Below are positions 8,718 through 14,549 of a DNA stretch of 14,549 nucleotides, one piece after another. This DNA is from an uncultured Actinomycetes bacterium (GTDB taxonomy: Bacteria > Actinomycetota > Thermoleophilia > Solirubrobacterales > Solirubrobacteraceae): assembly GCA_937888775.1 (NCBI GenBank), contig CALAQT010000431.1, forward strand, positions 1 to 14,549, written 5' to 3'. The notes under the pieces are model-generated. The model saw nothing but the letters and a program-made list of their open reading frames with translations. It was not told where the DNA came from and searched no databases. The stretch's first letter is position 1, and the number at the start of each line of letters is the position of its first letter. The translations under genes were made by a program, and so were the position numbers.

Positions 8718-8754
8718 ATAGTTCGATACCCTAATGATGTGTCCATCGAACCAT
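8718..8754. promoter_or_regulatory. Inverted repeat across the marR start, candidate operator
   Basis: The left arm ATAGTTCGAT (8718-8727) and the right arm ATCGAACCAT (8745-8754) are reverse complements at 9 of 10 positions, with a 17-bp spacer. Arm centres are 27 bp apart. The GTG start of marR at 8739 lies in the spacer. MarR-family genes are often autoregulated through such palindromes, and this position would block marR-ABC transcription or translation and could also touch the divergent pgi promoter. A TACCCT hexamer (8727-8732) could be a -10 element but has no good partner -35. Confidence 0.5.
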
Positions 8755-9197
8755 CTCAGCATCCGGGCCGGGTCGTCGCCCGGCTCGCCCGCCAGCTCGA
8801 GCTGGCGGTCGCCACGGTCCAGCTGACCCTACCCCAGTACCGCGTCCTGGTCCTGCTGGGCGAGGGTAAGGAGGCCGCCTCGGCGCTGGCCGAGAAGCTC
8901 GCGGTGAGCCGTCCCAGCGTCACCGGCGTGGTCGACGGACTCGTCGCGAGGGGCCTGGTGGTGCGACATCACGACTCCGAGGATCGTCGTCGCATCGGGC
9001 ACGACCTCACCGATCGCGGCCGACGGGTGCTCGAGCTTGCCGACGCCGAGGTCGAGCGTCGCCTGAGCGAGATCGCTGGGCATCGTCCGGATCGCGCGGC
9101 GACGGCATACCAGGGACTAGGCGCCTGGCGGGAGGCGCTTGACGCCTACCGCACCGCGCGCCGGGCTCGCGCCAGAGCGTGGGTGGCCCAGCGGTGA
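8739..9197 (+). CDS. MarR-family transcriptional regulator
   Basis: A 152-residue winged-helix repressor-type protein, expected to act as a dimer that binds a palindromic operator and releases it on ligand binding. The domain runs from about residue 25 to 105: [15 protein letters not shown], then [20 protein letters not shown] as helix-turn-helix, [20 protein letters not shown] as the wing with the family's D-x-R-D/E-R-R pattern, and [15 protein letters not shown] leading into the dimerisation helix. The start is GTG 8739; two nearby ATGs (8734 and 8737) are in another frame. Its TGA (9195-9197) overlaps the GTG of the next gene in a GTGA junction, so it is translationally coupled to the ABC exporter it probably controls. 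It lies in a divergent arrangement with pgi. Confidence 0.92.
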   Translation: MSIEPSQHPGRVVARLARQLELAVATVQLTLPQYRVLVLLGEGKEAASALAEKLAVSRPSVTGVVDGLVARGLVVRHHDSEDRRRIGHDLTDRGRRVLELADAEVERRLSEIAGHRPDRAATAYQGLGAWREALDAYRTARRARARAWVAQR

Positions 9198-11167
9198 GTG
9201 TGTCAACCGCCCAAGACCGGAATTCGGCCGGCCGCTCCGCGGACCTCCGCCCGGCGATGGTGATCGAGTCGCGCTATCGCCCGCCGCGGGCGACGATCGA
9301 TCCCGAACAGAGCAAGTCGTGGCTGCGCCGGGCGCTTCCGATCGTCCGCTCGCACAAGCGGACACTGCTGACGGCGCTGATCCTCTCGTTCGTGGCTCTG
9401 GTGCTGCAGGTCCAGATCCCGAACCTCCTCAACCAGGCGGTGACCAATTCGCTGGAGCACCACACGGTGTCTCTGTCGCACTACGTGAAGATCGTGCTTG
9501 CGCTCGCGGTGGCCACCGGGATTGCTGCCTACGCGTCAAGGCTGTTTCTGATGCGCACGGCCTACGCGATGGAGTTCGACCTGCGCAACATCATCTACTC
9601 GCACCTGACGCGGATGTCGTTCAGCTTCTACGACAGCGTCCAGTCGGGTCAGCTGATCTCACGGGCCAACTCGGACATCCGCTCGGTCCAGATGTATCTG
9701 ACGTTTGCGCCCGCGATCATCGTCCAGTGCGCCGTGGCGGTGGTGGCCTTCGGCTACATGTTGTCGATCAACGTGCCGCTGGCGTTCGTAGCGATGTCGA
9801 CGATCCCGTTCGTCTTCGTGCTCAGCGTACGGATGCGCAAGTCGATGTTCCCGGTGTCCTGGCTGATCTCAGCCAGGCTCGCCGAGGTCGCGACGATCGT
9901 CGACGAGAACATCAACGGCGTGCGAGTGGTCAAGTCGTTCGTCGCCGAGCCCCGGGAGCTTCGCACCCTGGCCCAGGCCGCCGACCGGCTCAAGTGGTCC
10001 TACATCAAGGACGCCGACATCCGCGCCCGTTTCACCCCGGCGGTCCAGAACCTGCCCCAACTGGGGCTCGCGTTGATCCTCCTGTTCGGCGGCTACCTGG
10101 TAATCCACGGCCATCTGCAGGTGGGCGCGATCCTGGCCTTCAGTGCCTACATCGTGATGCTTCAGGCGCCGTTCCAGCTGCTCGGGATGCTGATCATGCT
10201 CGGCCAGCGCGCGGCCGCCTCGGCGAAGCGGATCTACGAGATCCTGGACCAGGCCCCGACGGTGACCGACCGGACCGGCGCCGTCGACCTGATCGAGTGC
10301 GAGGGAGACGTCAGCTTTGAGTCGGTCGACTTCGCCTACGCCGACGGGCCACCGGTCCTTTCGGATCTCACGCTCCACCTGACCCCGGGCGAGACGGTTG
10401 CGATGGTCGGCCGGACGGCCAGCGGGAAGACCACCGTATCGCGGCTGTTGGCGCGCTTCTACGACGTCACCGGCGGTTCGATCAAGCTCGACGGGCATGA
10501 CGTGCGAGAGATCACCATGGCGAGCCTGCGCGCGCAGGTCGGCGTCGTGCTCGACGAGCCGTTCCTGTTCTCGGCCTCGATTCGCGACAACATCGCCTAC
10601 GGGCGGCCCGACGCTGGTATCGTCGAGGTGCAGGCCGCCGCGCGGGCCGCGGACGCCGAGGAGTTCATCCTGGCGCTGGCTGACGGGTACGACACCGTGG
10701 TCGGGGAGCGCGGCTATACCCTCTCGGGCGGCCAGCGCCAGCGGGTCGCGATCGCGCGCACGCTGCTGGTCAACCCACCGATCCTCGTCCTCGACGACGC
10801 CACCAGTGCCGTAGATGTCCAGGTCGAGCAGGAGATCCATCAGGGGCTGCGCGTGCTGATGGAGGGACGCACGACGCTGATCGTCGCCCACCGCCTGTCG
10901 ACGATCGGACTGGCCGATCGGGTGGTGCTGCTTGACGGCGGCCGGATCGTCGCCGACGGCACGCACGCCCAACTGCTGGCCACCACGCCGCTCTACGTCG
11001 AGGTGCTGGCGCAGGTCGAGGATGGCCAATCGGCTGGCGCCGATTGGCTTGGAAGATCGCCCAGGGGGCGATCATCTGGGGGCGTGGCCTCCGAGAGTGG
11101 CCAATCGGCTGGCGCCGATTGGCTTGGAAGATCGCCCAGAGGGCGATCGTCTGGAGGCTTGGACTGA
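9194..11167 (+). CDS. ABC exporter half-transporter A (degenerate-site subunit)
   Basis: A type I (B-family) exporter with the permease domain (residues about 40-340, six membrane segments) fused to an ATPase domain, 657 residues from GTG 9194, which overlaps the marR stop. Walker A is GRTASGKT at 406-413, the signature LSGGQ at 510-514 and the H-loop His at 566. Walker B ends LDD: Asp535 replaces the catalytic Glu, and the Q-loop position also holds Asp (454, in VVLDEPFLF). Half B has Glu at Walker B and a weak signature, so the two form a heterodimer with one degenerate and one competent ATP site. The C-terminus (from about residue 611) is a tail made from a duplicated hairpin repeat. Drug or lipid export is likely from the MarR context; the substrate is unknown. 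Confidence 0.93.
   Translation: MSVSTAQDRNSAGRSADLRPAMVIESRYRPPRATIDPEQSKSWLRRALPIVRSHKRTLLTALILSFVALVLQVQIPNLLNQAVTNSLEHHTVSLSHYVKIVLALAVATGIAAYASRLFLMRTAYAMEFDLRNIIYSHLTRMSFSFYDSVQSGQLISRANSDIRSVQMYLTFAPAIIVQCAVAVVAFGYMLSINVPLAFVAMSTIPFVFVLSVRMRKSMFPVSWLISARLAEVATIVDENINGVRVVKSFVAEPRELRTLAQAADRLKWSYIKDADIRARFTPAVQNLPQLGLALILLFGGYLVIHGHLQVGAILAFSAYIVMLQAPFQLLGMLIMLGQRAAASAKRIYEILDQAPTVTDRTGAVDLIECEGDVSFESVDFAYADGPPVLSDLTLHLTPGETVAMVGRTASGKTTVSRLLARFYDVTGGSIKLDGHDVREITMASLRAQVGVVLDEPFLFSASIRDNIAYGRPDAGIVEVQAAARAADAEEFILALADGYDTVVGERGYTLSGGQRQRVAIARTLLVNPPILVLDDATSAVDVQVEQEIHQGLRVLMEGRTTLIVAHRLSTIGLADRVVLLDGGRIVADGTHAQLLATTPLYVEVLAQVEDGQSAGADWLGRSPRGRSSGGVASESGQSAGADWLGRSPRGRSSGGLD
11023..11090 (+). 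repeat. Double-hairpin palindromic repeat, copy 1 (inside ABC half A)
   Basis: First of two near-identical units spaced 75 bp apart. It holds two adjacent perfect hairpins: CCAATCGGC/GCCGATTGG around TGGC (9-bp stem, 11026-11047), then GATCGCCC/GGGCGATC around a 3-nt loop (8-bp stem, 11055-11073). It is read as GQSAGADWLGRSPRGRSSGG in the exporter tail. The structure resembles an intragenic REP-type insertion. Confidence 0.88.
11098..11165 (+). repeat. Double-hairpin palindromic repeat, copy 2 (to the ABC A/B junction)
   Basis: Second unit, differing from copy 1 at five positions over 68 bp (for example 11140 and 11149), with both stems unchanged: the 9-bp stem at 11101-11122 and the 8-bp stem at 11130-11148. 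It ends at the stop of half A and carries GGAGG (11153-11157), which serves as ribosome site for half B. The 75-bp period equals 25 codons, so the duplication kept the frame. Confidence 0.88.
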
Positions 11168-13122
11168 TGAGCTTCGGCGGCTTCGGCGGCGGCAGTGTGA
11201 GCGGCGGATCGTTCGGCCGTGCCGGCGGGTCGCGGTCGGCGGCCGCTCCCGGCGGCGGCCTCCCGTTCGCCGGGATCCCACCCGAGCTTCAGCAGGGCGT
11301 CGACCTCCTGCTCGGGCAGGAACCCGACCACGGCGAGCCATCAGCCCGTTTCAGCTACCGAGCGACCGACGACGACGGAGCCCGTCTCAGCCTGAAGGGG
11401 CTGATCTTCCGCCACTGGCGGCTGGGTGCCGCGGCGGCGCTGCTGGTGACGATCGTCAGCATCACCAGCCAGGCCGGGCCGGCGCTGATCGAGCGCGGAA
11501 TCGACGACGGGATGCTGCCCCAACACCACAGCATGACGGTGATCCTGGTCGTGGCCGGCATCTTTCTCGCCGCCATCGGGGTCACCGCGCTCGCCCAGCG
11601 CGCCCAGGTGAGGGTCACCGGACGGCTCGCCGCGCTCGTGATGAACGACCTCCGGGTCAAGGTGTTCATCCACCTGCAGCGTCTCGGCCTCGACTTCTAT
11701 ACCGGCGAGAAGGCGGGGGTGATCATGACCCGGATGACCAGCGACATCGAGAACCTGCAGCAGCTGCTGCAGGACGGATTGGCCCAGTTCGCCGTCCAGG
11801 GACTGACGATGCTGGTGATCACGATCATCCTGTTCACGACTGACGTCGAGCTGACCCTGATCACGCTTGGGCTCGTCGTCCCGGCACTCACGTTTGCGTC
11901 GCTGTGGTTCCGCGCGGCCTCCGAGCGCGGTTATGACCGGGTCAGGGACGGAATTGCCAACGTGCTCGCCGATCTCTCGGAGAGCCTGCACGGGGTGCGC
12001 ACCGTCACCGCCCACAACCGTCAGCGCGTCAACATCGTCGCGCACCGCCATGTCGTAGGCGACTACCGCGCCGCGAACAACTACACCGCCCAGATCACCG
12101 CGATCTACGGACCGGGCACGCAGCTGCTCGGTTATCTGAGTCAGGCTGCCCTGCTCGCGATCGGCGGCAACATGGTCGTGCACCACCAGCTCAGCATTGG
12201 CGCTCTGGTCGCCTTCTTCTTGTACCTGAACCGCTTCTTCGCGCCGATCCAGCTGCTGGTCCAGCAGTACAACACCTTCCAGCAGGGCCAGGCGTCGATC
12301 GTCAAGCTGCGCACCCTGTTCGCGATCGCACCGAGCACGCCGGAGGACTCGGCGGCGACCGAGCTGCCAGCGATCGAGGGCGAAATCATCTTTGACCACG
12401 TGACATTCGGCTATGACCCCGCGGTGCCCGTGATCAGCGACGTCGACCTGTGCATCCGCGCCGGCGAGTCGGTCGCGTTCGTCGGGCAGACGGGAGCGGG
12501 GAAGTCCACGATCGCCAAGCTGATAACGCGCTTCTACGACCCGACCGAGGGACGGATCCTGATCGATGGTCACGATCTGCGGGAGGTCAAGGTCGACTCG
12601 CTGCGCCGCCAGCTCGGCGTGGTCGGTCAGGAGCCGTTCCTGTTCGCCGGGAGCCTCCGTTTCAACATCGCCTTCGCCTGCCCCGACGCCACCGACGAGG
12701 AGGTCTGGGAAGCCGTGGCAGCGGTCGGCCTCGCGGACGTCGTGCAGCGGATGCCGTACGGGCTTGACACGGTCGTGCACGAGCGGGGCCAGTCGCTGTC
12801 CTCAGGCGAACGTCAGCTGGTCGCGCTCGCCCGCGCGTTCCTGGCCCACCCGCGCGTGCTGGTGCTCGACGAGGCGACGTCCAATCTCGACCTCGCGTCG
12901 GAGACGAACATCGAGGCGGCCCTCGACGTTCTGCTCCAGTCGCGCACCGCCGTTCTGATCGCGCATCGGCTGACGACCGCGATGAAGGCCGACCGCATCG
13001 TCGTCGTCGATCACGGCCGGATCGTCGAAGTCGGCTCTCATGATCAGCTGGTGGTCCGCCGCGGGCTCTACGCCGAGATGTACGCCACTTGGACCAGCCA
13101 CACCGAGGATCGTGCAGCCTAG
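11167..13122 (+). CDS. ABC exporter half-transporter B (catalytic-site subunit)
   Basis: Partner of half A, 651 residues. The N-terminus (1-55) is a Gly/Ser-rich cytoplasmic leader (MSFGGFGGGSVSGGSFGR) ending in LPFAGIPPELQQGVDLLLG, typical of actinobacterial exporter pairs. The six-segment permease domain follows (about 80-380), then the ATPase domain: Walker A GQTGAGKS 440-447, Q-loop Gln488, signature LSSGE 544-548 (non-canonical), Walker B with catalytic Glu569, H-loop His600. In the heterodimer its complete Walker site pairs with the LSGGQ of half A, while its LSSGE faces the degenerate site. ATG 11167 overlaps the half A stop by one base (TGATG), with GGAGG 9 nt upstream. The frame is also open through the repeat upstream, but a start there is less likely. 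Confidence 0.94.
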   Translation: MSFGGFGGGSVSGGSFGRAGGSRSAAAPGGGLPFAGIPPELQQGVDLLLGQEPDHGEPSARFSYRATDDDGARLSLKGLIFRHWRLGAAAALLVTIVSITSQAGPALIERGIDDGMLPQHHSMTVILVVAGIFLAAIGVTALAQRAQVRVTGRLAALVMNDLRVKVFIHLQRLGLDFYTGEKAGVIMTRMTSDIENLQQLLQDGLAQFAVQGLTMLVITIILFTTDVELTLITLGLVVPALTFASLWFRAASERGYDRVRDGIANVLADLSESLHGVRTVTAHNRQRVNIVAHRHVVGDYRAANNYTAQITAIYGPGTQLLGYLSQAALLAIGGNMVVHHQLSIGALVAFFLYLNRFFAPIQLLVQQYNTFQQGQASIVKLRTLFAIAPSTPEDSAATELPAIEGEIIFDHVTFGYDPAVPVISDVDLCIRAGESVAFVGQTGAGKSTIAKLITRFYDPTEGRILIDGHDLREVKVDSLRRQLGVVGQEPFLFAGSLRFNIAFACPDATDEEVWEAVAAVGLADVVQRMPYGLDTVVHERGQSLSSGERQLVALARAFLAHPRVLVLDEATSNLDLASETNIEAALDVLLQSRTAVLIAHRLTTAMKADRIVVVDHGRIVEVGSHDQLVVRRGLYAEMYATWTSHTEDRAA

Positions 13123-13769
13123 TGCTCCGAAACCTCCACGCACACACGGCGATCATTGACGAGAACGTGTTCGATGCTGTGCAGAAGGTTTCCCTCCCGC
13201 GAGGTCGCCGCGCGCAGTCGGAGCGGTTGCTAGCTCGGCTCAAGGTCCTCCGGTGCTCCGGTTGCGGTGGGCGGATGGTTGTCGGAACGCAGACGCGGGA
13301 CAACGGGCGCTCCTACTCGTTCTACAGATGCGGGCACGTCCGTGCAGACTGTGATGCTCGCGTGACAGTTGGCGCCGAGCTTGCCGAGGGCGTCGTTGTC
13401 GAAGCGCTCCGCGAGGCGCTGGCAAACGCAAACGTCGAGGGTAGGGCCTCGGTCGAAGAGGGCACGCGGAGAGCCGCAGAAGCCGCGGACGCTGCTCAGG
13501 CAAATCTAGACGCGGCGGTGCGCGTGCTCGCGGATTTCACCGATGCCAGCGCGACTGATCGGCTGGCCGAACTACGCAGCACGCGAGACGCCGCCCGTAC
13601 GGAGCTAGAGCGTCTGAGCGGGCAATCTGCGGTGCTGACGATTACGGTGGCTGCGGACTGAGACCGGCTGACACTCGCTGAGCATCGAGCCCTGATCTCG
13701 GCGGTGGTTGACCGTGTGACCATTGGTCCGGGCAGAGGCGCGGGCCGCGTCGAGGTCGTGTTCAAGTAA
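13122..13769 (+). pseudogene. Large serine recombinase, C-terminal remnant with internal TGA
   Basis: Only the part after the resolvase catalytic domain is present; the catalytic Ser domain and most of the recombinase domain are missing. Counting from 13122: the linker AIIDENVFDAVQKV (10-23), the zinc ribbon with CSGC (45-48) and Cys70/Cys77 (YRCGHVRADCDAR), then an Ala/Glu-rich coiled coil (about 105-160). TGA at 13659-13661 interrupts the frame, but family sequence continues in frame as DRLTLAEHRALISAVVDRV to TAA at 13767-13769. Relatives carry Trp just before this segment, so TGG to TGA is the simplest change. Homology begins right at the ABC half B stop (TAGTG). This is a relic of a phage or integrative element, not expected to recombine by itself. 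Confidence 0.85.
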
Positions 13770-13820
13770 GCGCCGCGCCGCGCCGTCGAGAATCCGGGCG
13801 GCTTCGCGGAGAGCGGCGGG

Positions 13821-13925
13821 TGAGGCTAAAGTCTTCACTCCTTAGTATACGGGGCCACCGCGCAGCTTCGTGGCAAGCGGCGCTCACGAGGCTAGTACCG
13901 TAGATGCCGAACTAGCTCCTCCCGG
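13821..13925. repeat. Structured direct repeat, copy 0 (divergent)
   Basis: The most diverged of three copies. It aligns to copy A at TGAGG-TAA, GTATAC-GGG-CAC, CTCAC and CTCCTCCCGG, with about 25 extra bases before the hairpin. The hairpin arms GCTAGT (13891-13896) and ACTAGC (13911-13916) enclose an inner interrupted pairing and the loop TAGATG. Copy A starts immediately after it. Homology is by eye and weaker than between A and B. Confidence 0.5.
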
Positions 13926-14019
13926 CCGCACCGCTGAGGTGTAACTATTTGGCCCTACTGAGTGTACTGTATACACGGGTCACTGAAAGTAGTGCAGTGG
14001 GATGCTGTACTACTCCCGC
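13926..14019. repeat. Structured direct repeat, copy A
   Basis: Shares CCGCACCGCTGRGGTGTAAC at its left end and CGGGTCACTGAAAGTA before its main hairpin with copy B. First hairpin: GTGTA (13962-13966) with TACAC (13972-13976). Main hairpin: AGTAGTGCAG (13988-13997) with CTGTACTACT (14005-14014), ten pairs including one G-U, loop TGGGATG. It ends TACTCCC. The arms differ from copy B while pairing is kept. Confidence 0.75.
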
Positions 14020-14321
14020 CCAAGCCGGTGAGCGCCGAGACGCGCTCGCTGCTGCTGCGGGGCTCGTGAGAGCGGCTGGGGAGGAGAGTGCCGGTCGGCA
14101 CCATCCTCAGTTCGCGCTCGGGATGTGCCGGTCGCCTTGGCGATCTTGGCGGCTGCGTCGTGCTCCCTATTCCGAGGCTGTGGCTGCAGGTCTGCACCCT
14201 TAGCCTGTGCTGATTGCGTCTCAGCTTGTGAGCCCCGGCGCTCGCGCTCTACCTGCGCCAGTAGGTCGCGTGCCTTGTCGGTTTCGCCACCCGCACCGCT
14301 GGGGTGTAACCCAAGCGCCAC
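14010..14321 (-). pseudogene. Possible relic of an HTH/ParB-like gene between repeat copies
   Basis: A 103-codon open frame (GTG 14321) running from repeat copy B into the hairpin of copy A. Its middle part, KARDLLAQVERERRG and, about 45 residues on, AAAKIAKATGTSRAR, resembles the helix-turn-helix stretch of phage or plasmid ParB-like proteins, where a similar helix pair is followed by a recognition helix. The resemblance fades at both ends and the start lies inside a repeat, so at best this is a decayed fragment and it may be chance. No ribosome site is seen. By position it is the only protein-like content of the 270 bp between copies A and B. Confidence 0.25.
14092..14134. other. Long hairpin between repeat copies A and B
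   Basis: CGGCAC-C-ATCC (14096-14106, one bulged C) pairs with GGATGTGCCG (14121-14130) around a 14-nt loop. The stem extends four more pairs outward, including two G-U, to 14092/14134. It does not belong to the repeated unit. It could be part of an RNA structure, or reflect high-GC chance pairing; the length makes it worth recording. Confidence 0.45.
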
Positions 14322-14385
14322 TGTGGTGTACCTGGTACCCGGGTCACTGAAAGTAAGTTCGGTAGGTGCCGAACTTTACTCCCCC
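14291..14385. repeat. Structured direct repeat, copy B
   Basis: Direct copy of A 365 bp downstream. Conserved blocks are CCGCACCGCTGGGGTGTAAC (14291-14310) and CCGGGTCACTGAAAGTA up to 14355. Main hairpin: AAGTTCGG (14355-14362) with CCGAACTT (14369-14376), loop TAGGTG, continued by AGT/ACT past a bulged T. It ends TACTCCC. A smaller stem GTGTAC-CTG-GTACCC (14327-14341), with one mismatch, precedes it, at the same place as the GTGTA/TACAC hairpin of copy A. Confidence 0.75.
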
Positions 14386-14449
14386 GGGTGGCCCGCGAGG
14401 GGTGCCAAGAGATGTAACCGCAGCCGTTGGTGCGGTGATAGGATAAGTT

Positions 14450-14549
14450 ATGGCACTCACAAAGCGCGAAACGCGCGGCTGCAAACCTATGTATGCCTCG
14501 ATCTTGCAGTTGGCGCGAAGTCTCGGCGTTTGCAGTAAGCGTCTGTCCT
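14450..14549 (+). CDS. Possible start of an unknown gene, cut by window edge
   Basis: ATG 14450 with AGGA at 14440-14443, 6 nt upstream, opens a frame that stays open for the remaining 33 codons. It begins MALTKRETRGCKPMYASIL and continues QLARSLGVCSKRLS, where LARSLGV looks like the first half of a helix-turn-helix, but this is too short to assign. The DNA under it is rich in inverted repeats (GCGCG/CGCGC at 14464-14476; CTGCAAAC 14479-14486 with GTTTGCAG 14528-14535), so it may instead be structured non-coding sequence. I do not recognise it. Confidence 0.3.
   Translation, partial: MALTKRETRGCKPMYASILQLARSLGVCSKRLS

Noticed and set aside
11044..11166. N-terminal extension of ABC half B through the hairpin repeats
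   Set aside because: The frame is open only because of the 75-bp repeat period; ATG 11167 has a good ribosome site and the usual Gly-rich leader begins there.
2202..13661. General stop-codon recoding suggested by an internal TAG and an internal TGA
   Set aside because: Both TAG and TGA end other intact genes in the window at the expected positions, and the recombinase is a truncated relic.
13605..13838. Minus-strand frame starting MKTLASPAALREAARILDG, with AAGGAG next to a GTG
   Set aside because: Most of it is antisense to the well-supported recombinase C-terminus, the Shine-Dalgarno run overlaps the start codon, and the later residues look random.
14327..14341. Resemblance of GTGGTGTACCTGGTAC to half-sites of phage serine-integrase att sites
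   Set aside because: The similarity is short and from memory of one system; without a matching partner half-site it cannot be claimed as an att site.
13821..14385. CRISPR array or integron attC array
   Set aside because: Repeats are about 95 bp, diverged and unevenly spaced with no uniform spacers; attC consensus ends are absent.
14125..14538. 137-codon plus-strand frame across repeat copy B
   Set aside because: It crosses the structured repeat, has Cys/Arg/Ser-rich low-quality composition and no recognisable motif; it looks like a chance frame.

Overview
The window is GC-rich and densely coding, with frequent GTG/TTG starts, 1-4 nt gene overlaps and a deazaflavin-type (F420) oxidoreductase. 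These point to a high-GC Actinomycetota. A soil Thermoleophilia/Solirubrobacterales-type genome is my best guess, inferred from style only, since no rRNA or other phylogenetic marker is present.

Layout. (1) 1-3536: start of a threonine aldolase on the minus strand (cut by the window edge), then on the plus strand a small USP-like alpha/beta protein and an LLM-class oxidoreductase, facing a minus-strand APC amino-acid permease broken by one in-frame amber codon. (2) 3537-4471: a divergent spacer with a 7-bp tandem repeat, then a TIGR02206/YwaF-type membrane protein. (3) 4472-8638: a minus-strand run read pgi -> gnd -> MFS transporter, pairing two central sugar-phosphate enzymes with a DHA2-like exporter. 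(4) 8639-13122: divergent from pgi, a tightly overlapped operon marR -> ABC exporter half A -> ABC exporter half B. The nucleotide-binding domains are asymmetric in a way that predicts a heterodimer with one degenerate ATP site, and an inverted repeat across the marR start is a candidate operator. The 3' end of half A carries a 75-bp-period duplicated double-hairpin element that is translated as a repeated tail.

(5) 13122-14549: accessory debris. The C-terminal half of a large serine recombinase begins exactly at the stop codon of ABC half B and itself carries an in-frame TGA. It is followed by about 780 bp with no convincing full-length gene but with three direct copies of a structured element, whose hairpin arms differ in sequence while keeping pairing and whose loops are similar. 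A possible relic of an HTH gene (minus strand) lies between two copies, and a short open frame with a Shine-Dalgarno site runs off the right edge. This region is the most unusual part of the window. I interpret it as the decayed end of an integrated mobile element, or as a family of structured repeats (recombination sites or a small RNA). The function is unknown.
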